33,307 nt of DNA from CAUZFZ01 sp963579025 (GTDB lineage Bacteria; Planctomycetota; Planctomycetia; Planctomycetales; Planctomycetaceae). Position numbers and translations under genes: made by a program. Below are positions 9,143 to 17,065 of this stretch, in pieces. Below the pieces are notes generated by a model that worked only from the letters and a program-made list of their open reading frames with translations, was not told the DNA's origin and ran no database searches. Each line of letters opens with the position of its first letter. Within the stretch, counting starts at the first letter, position 1. The DNA lies in the NCBI GenBank assembly GCA_963579025.1, contig CAUZFZ010000119.1, positions 1 to 33,307 on the forward strand. Direction: 5' to 3'.

Positions 9143-9488
9143 TTACCAGTTGAAGGACTCGACGACCTCAGCTCCTTTGTCGCACCCTTCTGCCATGAAA
9201 GAAATGCACAATGACGGACAAACGTGTACTCTCGGAATTCGTAACCGGAGCGCCGCCCTGAATCAGTGGCCCGTGCCAGAATAGCGCATCTCCGGCCCTG
9301 CTGTTCTTGTCCAAGTGGAATGCCCGACACACTCCGCAAGCCTCTTGAACAGACTCTACTGCCCCCATACACGTCGCCGGACAAATCGCGGCTACTCGTG
9401 AGGCGAAATCCAGACTGAATCCCAAAGGCTGAGCCGAATTGCAAACCTCGGTTTCCTGAAAAACATCGCCGGCCCGACAAGCGTGCAT
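9143..9488 (-). pseudogene. frameshifted phytanoyl-CoA dioxygenase-like (PhyH) remnant
   Basis: One minus-strand frame reads AGDALFWHGPLIQGGAPV and then ESTRLSVIVHFF. This is the C-terminal core of PhyH-family Fe(II)/2-oxoglutarate dioxygenases, in which GDALFWHGxLxHGG carries the second iron-binding His and the following SxR binds 2-oxoglutarate. That His is Gln here. The frame then runs to a stop, but a +1 shift at about 9194-9203 restores a fitting C-terminus, AEGCDKGAEVVESFNW, followed by TAA. The upstream part (from MHACRAGDVF) is short and poorly matched, and the N-terminal half with the HxD motif is absent. The gene is therefore truncated, frameshifted and active-site damaged. PhyH-like genes are common companions of glycosyltransferases in such loci. 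The 185 bases between the preceding stop and this remnant hold nothing recognisable. Confidence 0.6.
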
Positions 9489-9516
9489 AGCGCTGAACGA
9501 AAACGACTAATCTGCG

Positions 9517-10410
9517 TTAGCAATTCAGCTCTCTTTGAATGTACAGGCTGCCTCCTGCATTCTTAGCGCACAAAGGCATTTGTTCTTCAATAAGGTCGCC
9601 AAACATAAGGTGAACGTAGGTGTTGAAGAAGTGAATACGCCAATCGGAGTTGTAAGACAGAAATGCTCGGAGGAAGTAATTCTCATTCCAGTACCGACCT
9701 TCCTTCAGCCACGCGCTAGGATATTCGAACGGATAGAACACGTCATGAAAGTGCACGAATACACCCGGTTTCAAATGTGGCAAGATGTCAAACATCAGGC
9801 GTTGCAGGTCACTGCCACATTTGACGACATGACTTGAGTCAATATATAACAAATCGCCCGATTCCAGAGATAGTATCGTCTCGGCTGGCACGTCCTGAAT
9901 CTTCCTATCGATTATTCGGACCTGTTCTTTGTCGCTTCCCCTCAACAAAGCCATCAGGCGATCCGGGTAGGGCTCAATGAACGTAATCTCTGGTCTCTCC
10001 GCAAAGAAGCCATCAACAGTGTCAAGCATGACAGCGGATGAAAATCCGGACCCGACCTCAATGATTCTCCTGGGTTTTTGGTGCCTTAGGAAGCTGTAGA
10101 GAAAAATGGCGTCGGAATAGGAAAACCAGTCATTGGCGTAATAGTATCTGGCGCCGGCTGTTTGCTTTTCCGGGAATGGAATATCTGCGTAAAGGGTGAC
10201 GTAGTCGTTCAACACTTCACGTTGACCTTGCGCATTCAGTCTGATTCCCGGTAGTTCACTGCTGAATGGCCTTTCGAGGTTGATATGTGCAAGAACGTCA
10301 TCCTCTGATGGGATGGGAGAGTAGTAGTGACCGGCCGGGAATAAGCCGTGTTGACTCTCCGGAGGGTCTCGTCTCAGCTGCTTCCGAAGGTTTTGAATCG
10401 TTCGGTTCAT
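9517..10410 (-). CDS. class I SAM-dependent methyltransferase (Methyltransf_24-like)
   Basis: The 297-residue protein has motif I as RRIIEVGSGFSSAVML near residues 113-128, then TFIEPYPDRLMALL (acidic loop binding the ribose), an acidic motif GDLLYIDSSHVVKCGSD, and LKPGVFVHFHDVFYPFEYP. The IDSSH and HFHDVF pair is typical of the Methyltransf_24 / cephalosporin-hydroxylase-like group, in which the acidic and histidine residues often bind a metal. Such enzymes commonly O-methylate sugars or small molecules in polysaccharide and natural-product loci; the substrate is unknown here. The DNA is clearly AT-richer than later parts of the window (for example 25 G or C among the 60 bases 9601-9660). 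It is encoded on the minus strand downstream of the ABC exporter genes, 73 bases from the ATPase stop, and may belong to their operon. Confidence 0.82.
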   Translation of the reverse strand: MNRTIQNLRKQLRRDPPESQHGLFPAGHYYSPIPSEDDVLAHINLERPFSSELPGIRLNAQGQREVLNDYVTLYADIPFPEKQTAGARYYYANDWFSYSDAIFLYSFLRHQKPRRIIEVGSGFSSAVMLDTVDGFFAERPEITFIEPYPDRLMALLRGSDKEQVRIIDRKIQDVPAETILSLESGDLLYIDSSHVVKCGSDLQRLMFDILPHLKPGVFVHFHDVFYPFEYPSAWLKEGRYWNENYFLRAFLSYNSDWRIHFFNTYVHLMFGDLIEEQMPLCAKNAGGSLYIQRELNC

Positions 10411-10483
10411 AATGCCAAGCCTTCAATGGAGTCAGTGATTTCGGGAACGTTCCCAGCAGGAACTCTTCGCCAAGTCGGTTGTC

Positions 10484-11245
10484 TCACGCCGCCTTTTGCC
10501 TGCGGAATGGTGATGCGTCTCTGTATCTGGCAATCAGTTCCGATGGGTCTCCGTCGGCGACCACGTAACCATCGTCCAGCCAGATCACTCGCGTGCTTAA
10601 GCGTTCGACCAGTGTGAGATCATGCGAAACCATGAGAATCGTTGATGCGCTGCTCATGAACTCATCCAGACGCTGGTTTGCTTTTGCCATAAAGTTGAGG
10701 TCGCCACCCACCAGGGATTCATCAAGGAGGAGGATGTCCGGGGCCTCTGATGTCAGCGTTGAGAACGCCAGTCGGGTCGTCATCCCGAGTGAGTAGTACT
10801 TGACTGGTACATCTGCGTAATCCGACAATTCCGCGAATTCAAGGATCTCGTCGACTCGTCCTAGTGCAACCGGAGGCGGAATTCGCATGAGCGCGCTCGC
10901 CTGAATGATGTTCTCCCGTCCTGTGAGTTCCGGATTGAAACTCCCGGCTGCTTGCAGCAGGGGGAGAATGCGGCCCGTACATCGGATTGACCCGCTGGTC
11001 GGCCTGTAGATTCCCGCGATGGTTCGCAGCAACGTGCTCTTACCGGCACCATTGTGGCCCAGGAACGAGACTCGTTCACCATGCGTGATGCGAAAGCTGA
11101 CTTTTTTCAGCGCGGGAACAACCTTGCGTTCCTGTCGCAGCGTGTGTTTTCTGGTGATGTTGAGGATCGTCTCTTTGAGCGTCCGGTGGCGTTCAGAATA
11201 CACCTCGAAATCCAGACAGACGTCCTTGGCCACGATGTCTGACAT
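10484..11245 (-). CDS. polysaccharide ABC exporter ATP-binding protein (Wzt/TagH/KpsT type)
   Basis: The 253-residue ATPase has Walker A GHNGAGKST, a Q-loop region LLQAAGSFNPELTGREN, an ABC signature of the polysaccharide-exporter form (YYSLGMTTRLAFS), Walker B DILLLDES, and the H-loop ILMVSHD. The N-terminal LKETILN with a KKVSF lead-in is usual for Wzt/TagH. The protein ends soon after the nucleotide-binding domain, so it lacks the C-terminal carbohydrate-binding domain of O9a-type Wzt and resembles KpsT or short Wzt. The start chosen is the ATG giving MSDIVAKDVCLDFEV. The frame is open further upstream, but that extension would overlap the permease gene by over 110 bases. With the permease, 44 bases upstream, it would export an undecaprenyl-linked glycan across the inner membrane. 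Confidence 0.9.
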   Translation of the reverse strand: MSDIVAKDVCLDFEVYSERHRTLKETILNITRKHTLRQERKVVPALKKVSFRITHGERVSFLGHNGAGKSTLLRTIAGIYRPTSGSIRCTGRILPLLQAAGSFNPELTGRENIIQASALMRIPPPVALGRVDEILEFAELSDYADVPVKYYSLGMTTRLAFSTLTSEAPDILLLDESLVGGDLNFMAKANQRLDEFMSSASTILMVSHDLTLVERLSTRVIWLDDGYVVADGDPSELIARYRDASPFRRQKAA

Positions 11246-11289
11246 GCACACGCCCCGGTAGTGTTGTTCAGCGGGAACAGCAGATGCTG

Positions 11290-12102
11290 CTACATCCGGA
11301 AGACCAGTTTTGATTCGTATCGATCGAACACGGCCAGGGACACGCTGGCGGTCAGCAGGGTGATCACAGTCGCTGTCAGAAGGACGTTCGACGCAGGCCA
11401 TTCGGCGCGGGCAATCGGTGCGTCAAAGAGTTCGAGGAAGTAGTACATCGGGTTCATCGTCAGAACCCATCGATGATTCTCTGGAAAGCTCTCCGCGGGG
11501 ATGATCACCGGAGAAATGTACATCCAGGCCCTCATTGCCACGTCGACCAGATGCTGCATGTCCCGGAAGTGCACCGCCAGGACCGACATGATGATGGAGA
11601 GACTCATTGAGAAGAGAAGCAAGAGAAGCATCGATAACGGCAGGATCATCACGGACGGCGTCAATCGGAACCCGATGAAGTATGCAATGACGCTCAGACC
11701 ACAGAGCGCAAACAGGTACTCGCAAAAGGAATACAGGGTGTTTCGAACCGGAAAAATCAGCAGCGGTGTTTTCCAGTTCAAAGTAATACTGGCCGACGAG
11801 ATCAGGGAGTTGCATCCTCCGATCTGTGAAGTGTGGAAGAATTGCCAGGGCAGCAGCGCGGCGAACAGATGCAGCGGATATCGGTTTGAAAAAATGAATG
11901 TGAACGCCACGGTCATGACAACAAGCGTCATCAGGGGATTCAGCATCGCCCACAGGTATCCGAGCAGCGAACCTCGGTACTTGAGCCTGAGATCCTGCTT
12001 CACGAATGCAAACAAGAGCGACTTATCCTGAACAAGCTCGCGCACGTGAAGAAGTGGGGTCATGGGTTGAAGACTCGTCGATTGCCGGATTTGGTTGGTC
12101 AA
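11290..12102 (-). CDS. polysaccharide ABC exporter permease (ABC-2, Wzm/TagG/KpsM type)
   Basis: The 270-residue protein begins with a cytosolic amphipathic stretch and the family motif VKQDLRLKYRGSLLGYLWAMLNPL near residues 34-57. About six hydrophobic segments follow (TLVVMTVAFTFIF, a gate-like LLPWQFF, ILPLSMLLLLLFSM and others). The late motif MYISPVIIPAE and NPMYYFLELF also matches the ABC2_membrane family of glycan exporters. The partner ATPase gene lies directly downstream. An in-frame ATG 13 codons in (MTPLLHVREL) is an alternative start. The exporter pair is transcribed opposite to most of the glycosyltransferases of the locus. About 280 bases of apparently empty sequence separate its start from the end of the WD40 gene, so its promoter should lie there. 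Confidence 0.9.
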   Translation of the reverse strand: MTNQIRQSTSLQPMTPLLHVRELVQDKSLLFAFVKQDLRLKYRGSLLGYLWAMLNPLMTLVVMTVAFTFIFSNRYPLHLFAALLPWQFFHTSQIGGCNSLISSASITLNWKTPLLIFPVRNTLYSFCEYLFALCGLSVIAYFIGFRLTPSVMILPLSMLLLLLFSMSLSIIMSVLAVHFRDMQHLVDVAMRAWMYISPVIIPAESFPENHRWVLTMNPMYYFLELFDAPIARAEWPASNVLLTATVITLLTASVSLAVFDRYESKLVFRM

Positions 12103-12382
12103 TGACTGGGAAGAGATTCCGTCGCTTTGTGGCGGCGTCGATCCAAAGAATGCATGCGAGCCTGAACGAGGTGGGCGAGGGTGGCAGGGATCGACGTCGC
12201 GATTGCCTCGCGGCCCTCGCGCGGCTTATACGGAGACGGCGACTTTCGGGTCAATACGGGTCGCTGCGTGCATATCCGAGGGAAATCGGAGTCGCAGTCC
12301 AGCGCTGACAGTGCGCGGTTTCGGAACTCCAGTACTCGACGTGAACGAACTGGCGGAATGACGTTTCGCCAGCCAGGCATGT

Positions 12383-15300
12383 TCAGCGCAGGATAGTCCT
12401 GGCTTCAGACGGTCTGGACAGTGAGGTGCCAGCGGCTGTTGTGTGGACGAAGACGAGTTCGGTCTCAGCCACGTTCGCATCGCCGCTGATCAACTGGCCG
12501 TTTGCGTTGAACGTCACCGTTTGGTGGTCGCGGAGGCAGACGGCGGTCCATGCGGGCTTGCCTGCACTCGCATTCCAGCAGCGGATCGTGTTGTCGGTGG
12601 CTGCCGACACGACAAGATCGGAACTCGGATTCCAGGCGGTGTGTGAGACCGTGTCGTGATGCCCCGACATCACGCTCTGCAAAGTTCCATCCGGAGCGAA
12701 TATGTAGACGGCTTTGTCTGAGCCTCCGGTGACGAACTGCGTGCCTGCGCCATTCCAGTGTGGTGAATGGAAACCGAATCCCCAGCCCCTGACCAGGTTG
12801 CGTCCTTTGCCGTCCGCGGACCAGAGTTGCACGAGATTACTGCTGTTGCGATCCGCGACCAGTAACTGGCCGGCAGAGTTCCAGTGCGGAGACGTCGCAT
12901 TCACTGATGGACCTTCAGCAACTGGTCCCGGACTTCCATCGGGTTTGAAGAACTGGATTCCGTTGCTGCCCAGCGCGACAAGCTGGCTGCCGTCCCGGTT
13001 CCACGACACGCCGTTCAGTTCTCCGTCATATTTCATCTTTGCCAGAGTCGTGCCGACACGATTCCCGTCTGGTTTGCACAACTCGATATCGCCGGGTTTT
13101 GCGGCAGAGGCAATCAATCCCGACCTGGGGTTCCATTCCACGTCGATCGGCTCTTCGGCAAAGTGGCCCGTCACGCCCTTGTCCCGCGGCTCTTCTTCGG
13201 CAAGCCACAATCGGACGGATCCATCACTACCCGAAGTGCCGATGCGCTTCCCGTCGTGACTCCAATCGATGTCTGTCAGCCAGCGCTTGTAGCCGAACAA
13301 TCGGCTGGCGAGCGTCCCGTCGGCAGTCCAGATATTGAAAGCGGGGTCTCCGCCAGCCGTTGCCAGGCGAGCTGAATCCGGACTCCACGCGATCCCGCAT
13401 ATGGCGCCGGCTTCATGGGCCTTCATAGGCGATGACTGAATGCCTTCGGCCGTCCATGTTCCGACGCGACCCTTCGTGTCGGAACCGCGCCCACCGACAG
13501 CGATTCGGCTGCCGTCGGGACTCCATTTCATTTCCGTTGGATAGGCACTGTGCCCGTGCAGCACGGGACCAGCTTTCCCTTCACTGGACCAAAGCCGCAA
13601 CGTGCTGTCGTTGCTGTCACCTGATGCAAGCCACTTTCCATCAGCACTCCAGGCCACGGAGATGACTGCGTCCGCGTGTCCCTTGAGAACTGCGTCGACG
13701 TCACCGCCGCGAGACCACAGACGGACGGTCGAATCCCATGCCCCGGACGCGAGCTGATTGCCGTTGGCATTCCACGCGATCGAAGCAACCACTCGTTCGT
13801 GTCCCTCAAGAGTGTGCAATTTCTTTCCACCGACCGACCAGATTTCGATGTCATTCTTACTTCCGGCGAGGGCCACGATGTCACCTTCCGGATTCCAGGC
13901 AACGGATTGGACGGGTGCACCAAATGTAAATGTCGCCAGTCGTCCGCCTGTGGCTCTCCAAATGGAAGCGGCGCGGTTCAGTTCGCCGACAATCAGCTTT
14001 GTGCCGTCGGGACTCCAGGCGACGGATGACAACCAGTGAGTGCTCTCGGCAACGGTCGCGTTCGCTGAACCATCGACGTTCCACGTCCTGATGCCGCCGT
14101 GGTAGCCCACCGACGCGACGCGATCGCCACTGGGGCTCCACCGCACGGCAGCGACCGGACTCTTATGAGCCTGCATCACCGGTCCGGGCACTCCGTTTTC
14201 ATCCCAGTAGCGAACAGTGCCGTCGTAGCCGCCGGTTGCGAGCGTCTCGCCGTCCGGACTCCACGCCAGTGGCTGTCCCCAGTCGCGAACTGTGTGATCG
14301 GTCAGAATGCGCACGAGCCGCATGTCGGGAACTTCGTAGATACGCACCGAGCCGCAGTCCACAAACGCGACGCGATCGCCGTCAGGACTCCAGTTGATTG
14401 CGACGATCCGACCGCGCGGAGCGACTGTTTCCAGTGTCCAGCGTTCGCCCGTACTGCTTTCTGTCTGGACGACACCGTTCGTCGACGGCCAGTGGGGCGT
14501 CACCGTCCGACCTCGGGACGGGATCGCTCGATTCAGCGGGACGAGACCGAATTGCCAGTTCTGCAGACCAGCTTCGATGTTCGAGCCGACCTTCGACTGC
14601 GGCACTGGTTTCTTCGGGAGTGACCAGACGCGCACACGCCGATCTTCACCCGCAGATGCCAGGTGTTTTCCATCAGGCGAAAAAGCAAGCGACATGGCTG
14701 CGGCCGTGTGCGCTTTCAGGATTCCCCACGAGGTTCCCTGCTCAACATCCCACAGCCTTATCACACCATCGGCACCCGCCGACGCCAGCAGCTTGCCGTC
14801 GGGCGAGAACGTCACGTAATTCAGATGAGCATCGGCTGATCGCCTGACGAAGGATTCAAGACTGCGCAACCGATCGATGTGGTTCCGGGCCACCGGCGGA
14901 GCCGCGAATGTCCTCAGCAGTTTGCCCGTCTTCGCGTCCCAAAGTAGAGACGATCCATCCCACGACGCAGTTGCGATCAGTTCGCCATTGGGAGACACCG
15001 CGACCCATTGTTGAAATGTCGGCGCCTTGTCGAATGTCCTGATAAGTTCGCCAGATTCCGCGTCCCAGAGCTTGACGGGTTGAGTCACACTCGACGTTGC
15101 CAGCATCGAGCCGTCCTGTGTGAAGCGAATCCCACTCACCTGGCTCGAGTTGCTGGCCGAGAATTTCTCCTTGCCGGTCGCCGCATCCCAGACCTGAACC
15201 TTGCCGTCTTTCGTTCCAGAAGCCACGTGCCGACTGTCCGGAGAAAAGGTCACCGACCAGACCTCGTGTTCAGACGCCTTGATGCTTGCGACACGTTCAT

Positions 15301-16105
15301 GCGACTGCACGTTCCAGATCCTGACCGACCCATTGTCGCAGCCAGCGACAACAAGCTGGTTGTCGGGTGAGATTGCGACCGACCACACCTGTCGACCGTC
15401 GCACTTCAGCGACGCGAGTTGTTTTCCAGTCGCGGCGTTCCACAACCGCACGGTGTCGTCTGAGCCACCCGACGCGATCAGTTTGCCGTCGCTCGACCAC
15501 GCCACAGCATTGGCCTTGCTGGTGTGTCCGATGAATTCGCGTGAGGACTGCTGTGCCTGAGCATCCGCGTCTGTCGATTTCGGATCGCGCGGCGTTCCGG
15601 GGCTCTTTTTCGCCGTTGGATCGGTCTTGTCTTGCGATTGTGGAGATCGCACCACGCTGAGGCTGAATGTTGTCACACCCAGTTCACGACAGAGATCGAT
15701 GAGCTTAACGAGATTCTCATGTTTCGTTTCTTCGTCCGCCTGAATGCTGACTGCCGGTTTGGTGTCACCATCGCGGACGAGTTTTAATAACTGTTTGAGG
15801 ATTGGCTTGAGTTGATCCCCGGCGACTTTCCGACCGAGGACAAGCACTTTGCCATCGGCATCCAACTGCAGGCGAATCGGCTGCGGTTCGTCGGGCTTGT
15901 CATCTTCCGAAAATGTCAGCGCCGCACCGGGCACGAACACGGCGACAAGCACGAGCAACAGCAACGAGAGCGTGTGAGCCAGGTGCCGACACGTCAGTCG
16001 CACCATTAACGCGACCAGCAGAACTACGATCGTGACCTGCCAGATTTGAGTCCACGCGGCAGTTGCTAACGCATCATCGAAGAGTTCAGAAAAGGTGCCT
16101 GTCAT
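12383..16105 (-). CDS. membrane-anchored ExbD-like / multi-propeller WD40 protein
   Basis: The 1240-residue protein has three parts. Residues 1-66 contain two TM segments (about 22-37 and 45-65) joined by VRLTCRHLAH, closely recalling the opening of M56/BlaR1 peptidases. Residues about 75-153 form an ExbD/TolR-like domain (IRLQLDADGKVLVLGRKV, then VSIQADEETKHENLVKLIDL). From about residue 190 there are roughly 22 WD40 repeats. The first seven have canonical SPDGKLLASAG and IRLWD features. A linker of about 57 residues rich in Thr and Pro follows, then about 15 repeats with a distinct AWSPDG style. This predicts three beta-propellers. The positive inter-TM loop places the rest of the protein outside the inner membrane. 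No HExxH peptidase motif is present. It overlaps the upstream repressor gene by 4 bases. Ligand and output are unknown; scaffold or sensor roles are inference. Confidence 0.85.
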   Translation of the reverse strand: MTGTFSELFDDALATAAWTQIWQVTIVVLLVALMVRLTCRHLAHTLSLLLLVLVAVFVPGAALTFSEDDKPDEPQPIRLQLDADGKVLVLGRKVAGDQLKPILKQLLKLVRDGDTKPAVSIQADEETKHENLVKLIDLCRELGVTTFSLSVVRSPQSQDKTDPTAKKSPGTPRDPKSTDADAQAQQSSREFIGHTSKANAVAWSSDGKLIASGGSDDTVRLWNAATGKQLASLKCDGRQVWSVAISPDNQLVVAGCDNGSVRIWNVQSHERVASIKASEHEVWSVTFSPDSRHVASGTKDGKVQVWDAATGKEKFSASNSSQVSGIRFTQDGSMLATSSVTQPVKLWDAESGELIRTFDKAPTFQQWVAVSPNGELIATASWDGSSLLWDAKTGKLLRTFAAPPVARNHIDRLRSLESFVRRSADAHLNYVTFSPDGKLLASAGADGVIRLWDVEQGTSWGILKAHTAAAMSLAFSPDGKHLASAGEDRRVRVWSLPKKPVPQSKVGSNIEAGLQNWQFGLVPLNRAIPSRGRTVTPHWPSTNGVVQTESSTGERWTLETVAPRGRIVAINWSPDGDRVAFVDCGSVRIYEVPDMRLVRILTDHTVRDWGQPLAWSPDGETLATGGYDGTVRYWDENGVPGPVMQAHKSPVAAVRWSPSGDRVASVGYHGGIRTWNVDGSANATVAESTHWLSSVAWSPDGTKLIVGELNRAASIWRATGGRLATFTFGAPVQSVAWNPEGDIVALAGSKNDIEIWSVGGKKLHTLEGHERVVASIAWNANGNQLASGAWDSTVRLWSRGGDVDAVLKGHADAVISVAWSADGKWLASGDSNDSTLRLWSSEGKAGPVLHGHSAYPTEMKWSPDGSRIAVGGRGSDTKGRVGTWTAEGIQSSPMKAHEAGAICGIAWSPDSARLATAGGDPAFNIWTADGTLASRLFGYKRWLTDIDWSHDGKRIGTSGSDGSVRLWLAEEEPRDKGVTGHFAEEPIDVEWNPRSGLIASAAKPGDIELCKPDGNRVGTTLAKMKYDGELNGVSWNRDGSQLVALGSNGIQFFKPDGSPGPVAEGPSVNATSPHWNSAGQLLVADRNSSNLVQLWSADGKGRNLVRGWGFGFHSPHWNGAGTQFVTGGSDKAVYIFAPDGTLQSVMSGHHDTVSHTAWNPSSDLVVSAATDNTIRCWNASAGKPAWTAVCLRDHQTVTFNANGQLISGDANVAETELVFVHTTAAGTSLSRPSEARTILR

Positions 16106-16533
16106 TTCGTACGCCCCTTTTTCTTTCGGTCAGACTGCCCGCCCGCCGACTGGTTGCGTGCCTTGAGCCCATCGAGTGACTGTTGCAACTGATCGATTTC
16201 GGCATCGGTCAGCCCGCGAGCATCAATCAGATGCTGAAACAGCGGCAGCGCCTCTCCGTCGAACAACTGCTCGATGAAGTCGTCTGTGACTTCGCTGACG
16301 ACGGCATCCGGCTCAACCGCCGGGAGGTAGATATTGTTGCGGCCCTGCTTCCGGGTTTTGAGATAGCCCTTGTCCTTCAGACGCCGCAGGTAAGTCTGGA
16401 CAGTCCAGAAGTCGATGCCACGTTCTGCCGGCAACGCATCCGCAACCTGCCGCACGGTGGCCTCACCCAGATCCCACACGACCCGGGCAATCTCCAGCTC
16501 TGATCTCGCCAGCGTTCGCTTCGCCATTGTCAT
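16102..16533 (-). CDS. BlaI/MecI/CopY-family transcriptional repressor
   Basis: The 143-residue protein has the winged-helix pattern of the BlaI family. LARSELEIARVVWDLGEATVRQVADAL is followed by the recognition helix region DFWTVQTYLRRLKDKGYL, a wing (RKQGRNNIYLPAV), and a C-terminal dimerisation helix region. Members repress their own operon as dimers and are normally inactivated by a membrane BlaR1-type peptidase. Two ATGs lie close together (MTMAKRTL); the first is used. The frame is open up to 16611, but that extension would run through the inverted-repeat operator and add residues unlike the family. The stop codon overlaps the ATG of the WD40 gene in an ATGA, so translation is probably coupled. 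The C-terminus is basic (SDRKKKGRTK), somewhat longer than usual. Confidence 0.9.
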   Translation of the reverse strand: MTMAKRTLARSELEIARVVWDLGEATVRQVADALPAERGIDFWTVQTYLRRLKDKGYLKTRKQGRNNIYLPAVEPDAVVSEVTDDFIEQLFDGEALPLFQHLIDARGLTDAEIDQLQQSLDGLKARNQSAGGQSDRKKKGRTK

Positions 16534-16556
16534 CCACTCGTTCGGATCGCTCTGTA

Positions 16557-16595
16557 ACGTACAATTGGACGTAACAATGACGTTCAATTGTACGT
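16557..16595. promoter_or_regulatory. BlaI-type inverted-repeat operator
   Basis: ACGTACAATTGGACGT and ACGTTCAATTGTACGT form a 16-base inverted repeat with one mismatch and a 7-base spacer. Each arm contains TACAATTG or its complement, close to the TACA/TGTA core of known BlaI/MecI operators. It ends 24 bases upstream of the repressor start, where an autoregulatory site would overlap the promoter. Binding by this repressor is inference. Confidence 0.75.
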
Positions 16596-16611
16596 CGTCA
16601 ACTGCAATCAT

Positions 16612-17065
16612 CGAAAAACGGACGATCAGGGAGTGGATGCGGGGACGTCCGATCGCTGGACCTGGACGTCAGAAAGCTGGACGGCCCTGGAGCCGTTTCA
16701 GCGCTTGCGGCGGGCGCTGATTGGGGATGGACAACAGCGGAAAGCCGTCCTGGCTGAGAATGCCGCTCACCTGCGAAGTAATCGATTCACAGGGTGTCAC
16801 ACCGTCCTGAAAGCAAGGTCTGTTGAAAGACCAGATTCAGGCGACTTCGAGCATGGCCGGCCGGGCAACGCGGTTAAGGACTTCCGTAGTTGCGTTCGCC
16901 AGAACGCGGGTGTTCTGGAGCGTCCGGTCCGCGTTCTGGCGAACGCAGCTACATTAAACGGTCCAGCGACTGGAAGTTTCCTGGCCGTCAGTCGTGTTCC
17001 CGCGCGGACAGGGTCTCGCGCGGGCCGATCGAGGTGCGGGTAGAAAACCACCGCAACATCTGAGG
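16612..17065. other. gap without genes, containing a REP-like palindrome
   Basis: Between the divergent side of the repressor and the end of csrA no coding sequence is supported on either strand. The left part has imperfect dyads in GC-rich sequence (for example GGACGTC and CTGGACG words around 16645-16690). The only strong structure is the long inverted repeat described separately. No second gene is seen that would share the BlaI-type operator divergently. Confidence 0.5.
16886..16952. repeat. REP-like inverted repeat with 24-base arms
   Basis: The arm at 16886-16909 starts GTAGTTGCGTTCGCCAGAAC. It is the reverse complement, with one mismatch (T for C at its fifth base), of the arm at 16929-16952, which starts CCGCGTTCTGGCGAACGCAG. 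The loop is 19 bases and itself contains a further GTTCTGG. There is no T-tract, so a simple terminator is unlikely. Words such as TGCGTTCGCCAGAACG recur as dispersed intergenic repeats in planctomycete genomes as I recall them, so this is probably one copy of a REP-type family. Confidence 0.75.

Noticed and set aside
8848..9480. 210-codon minus-strand frame overlapping the end of the two-domain glycosyltransferase
   Set aside because: It overlaps a well-supported gene end, has no domain-like pattern, and the PhyH-like similarity is in the two other frames.
13265..14847. Several plus-strand frames of 80-175 codons inside the WD40 gene
   Set aside because: They arise from the repeated GC-biased WD40 codons on the opposite strand and share the repeat period; none has a domain.
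12383..16105. Tandem WD40 repeats considered as a CRISPR-like or DNA repeat array
   Set aside because: The periodicity of about 120-130 bases is protein-coding, with degenerate DNA identity and no constant repeat/spacer pattern.
16534..16611. Upstream extension of the BlaI-type repressor
   Set aside because: The extra codons would run through the inverted-repeat operator and are unlike the family; the ATG pair at 16533 and 16527 fits the usual N-terminus.
16886..16952. Rho-independent terminator for csrA
   Set aside because: The hairpin is strong but lies more than 110 bases past the csrA stop and has no T-run on either side.
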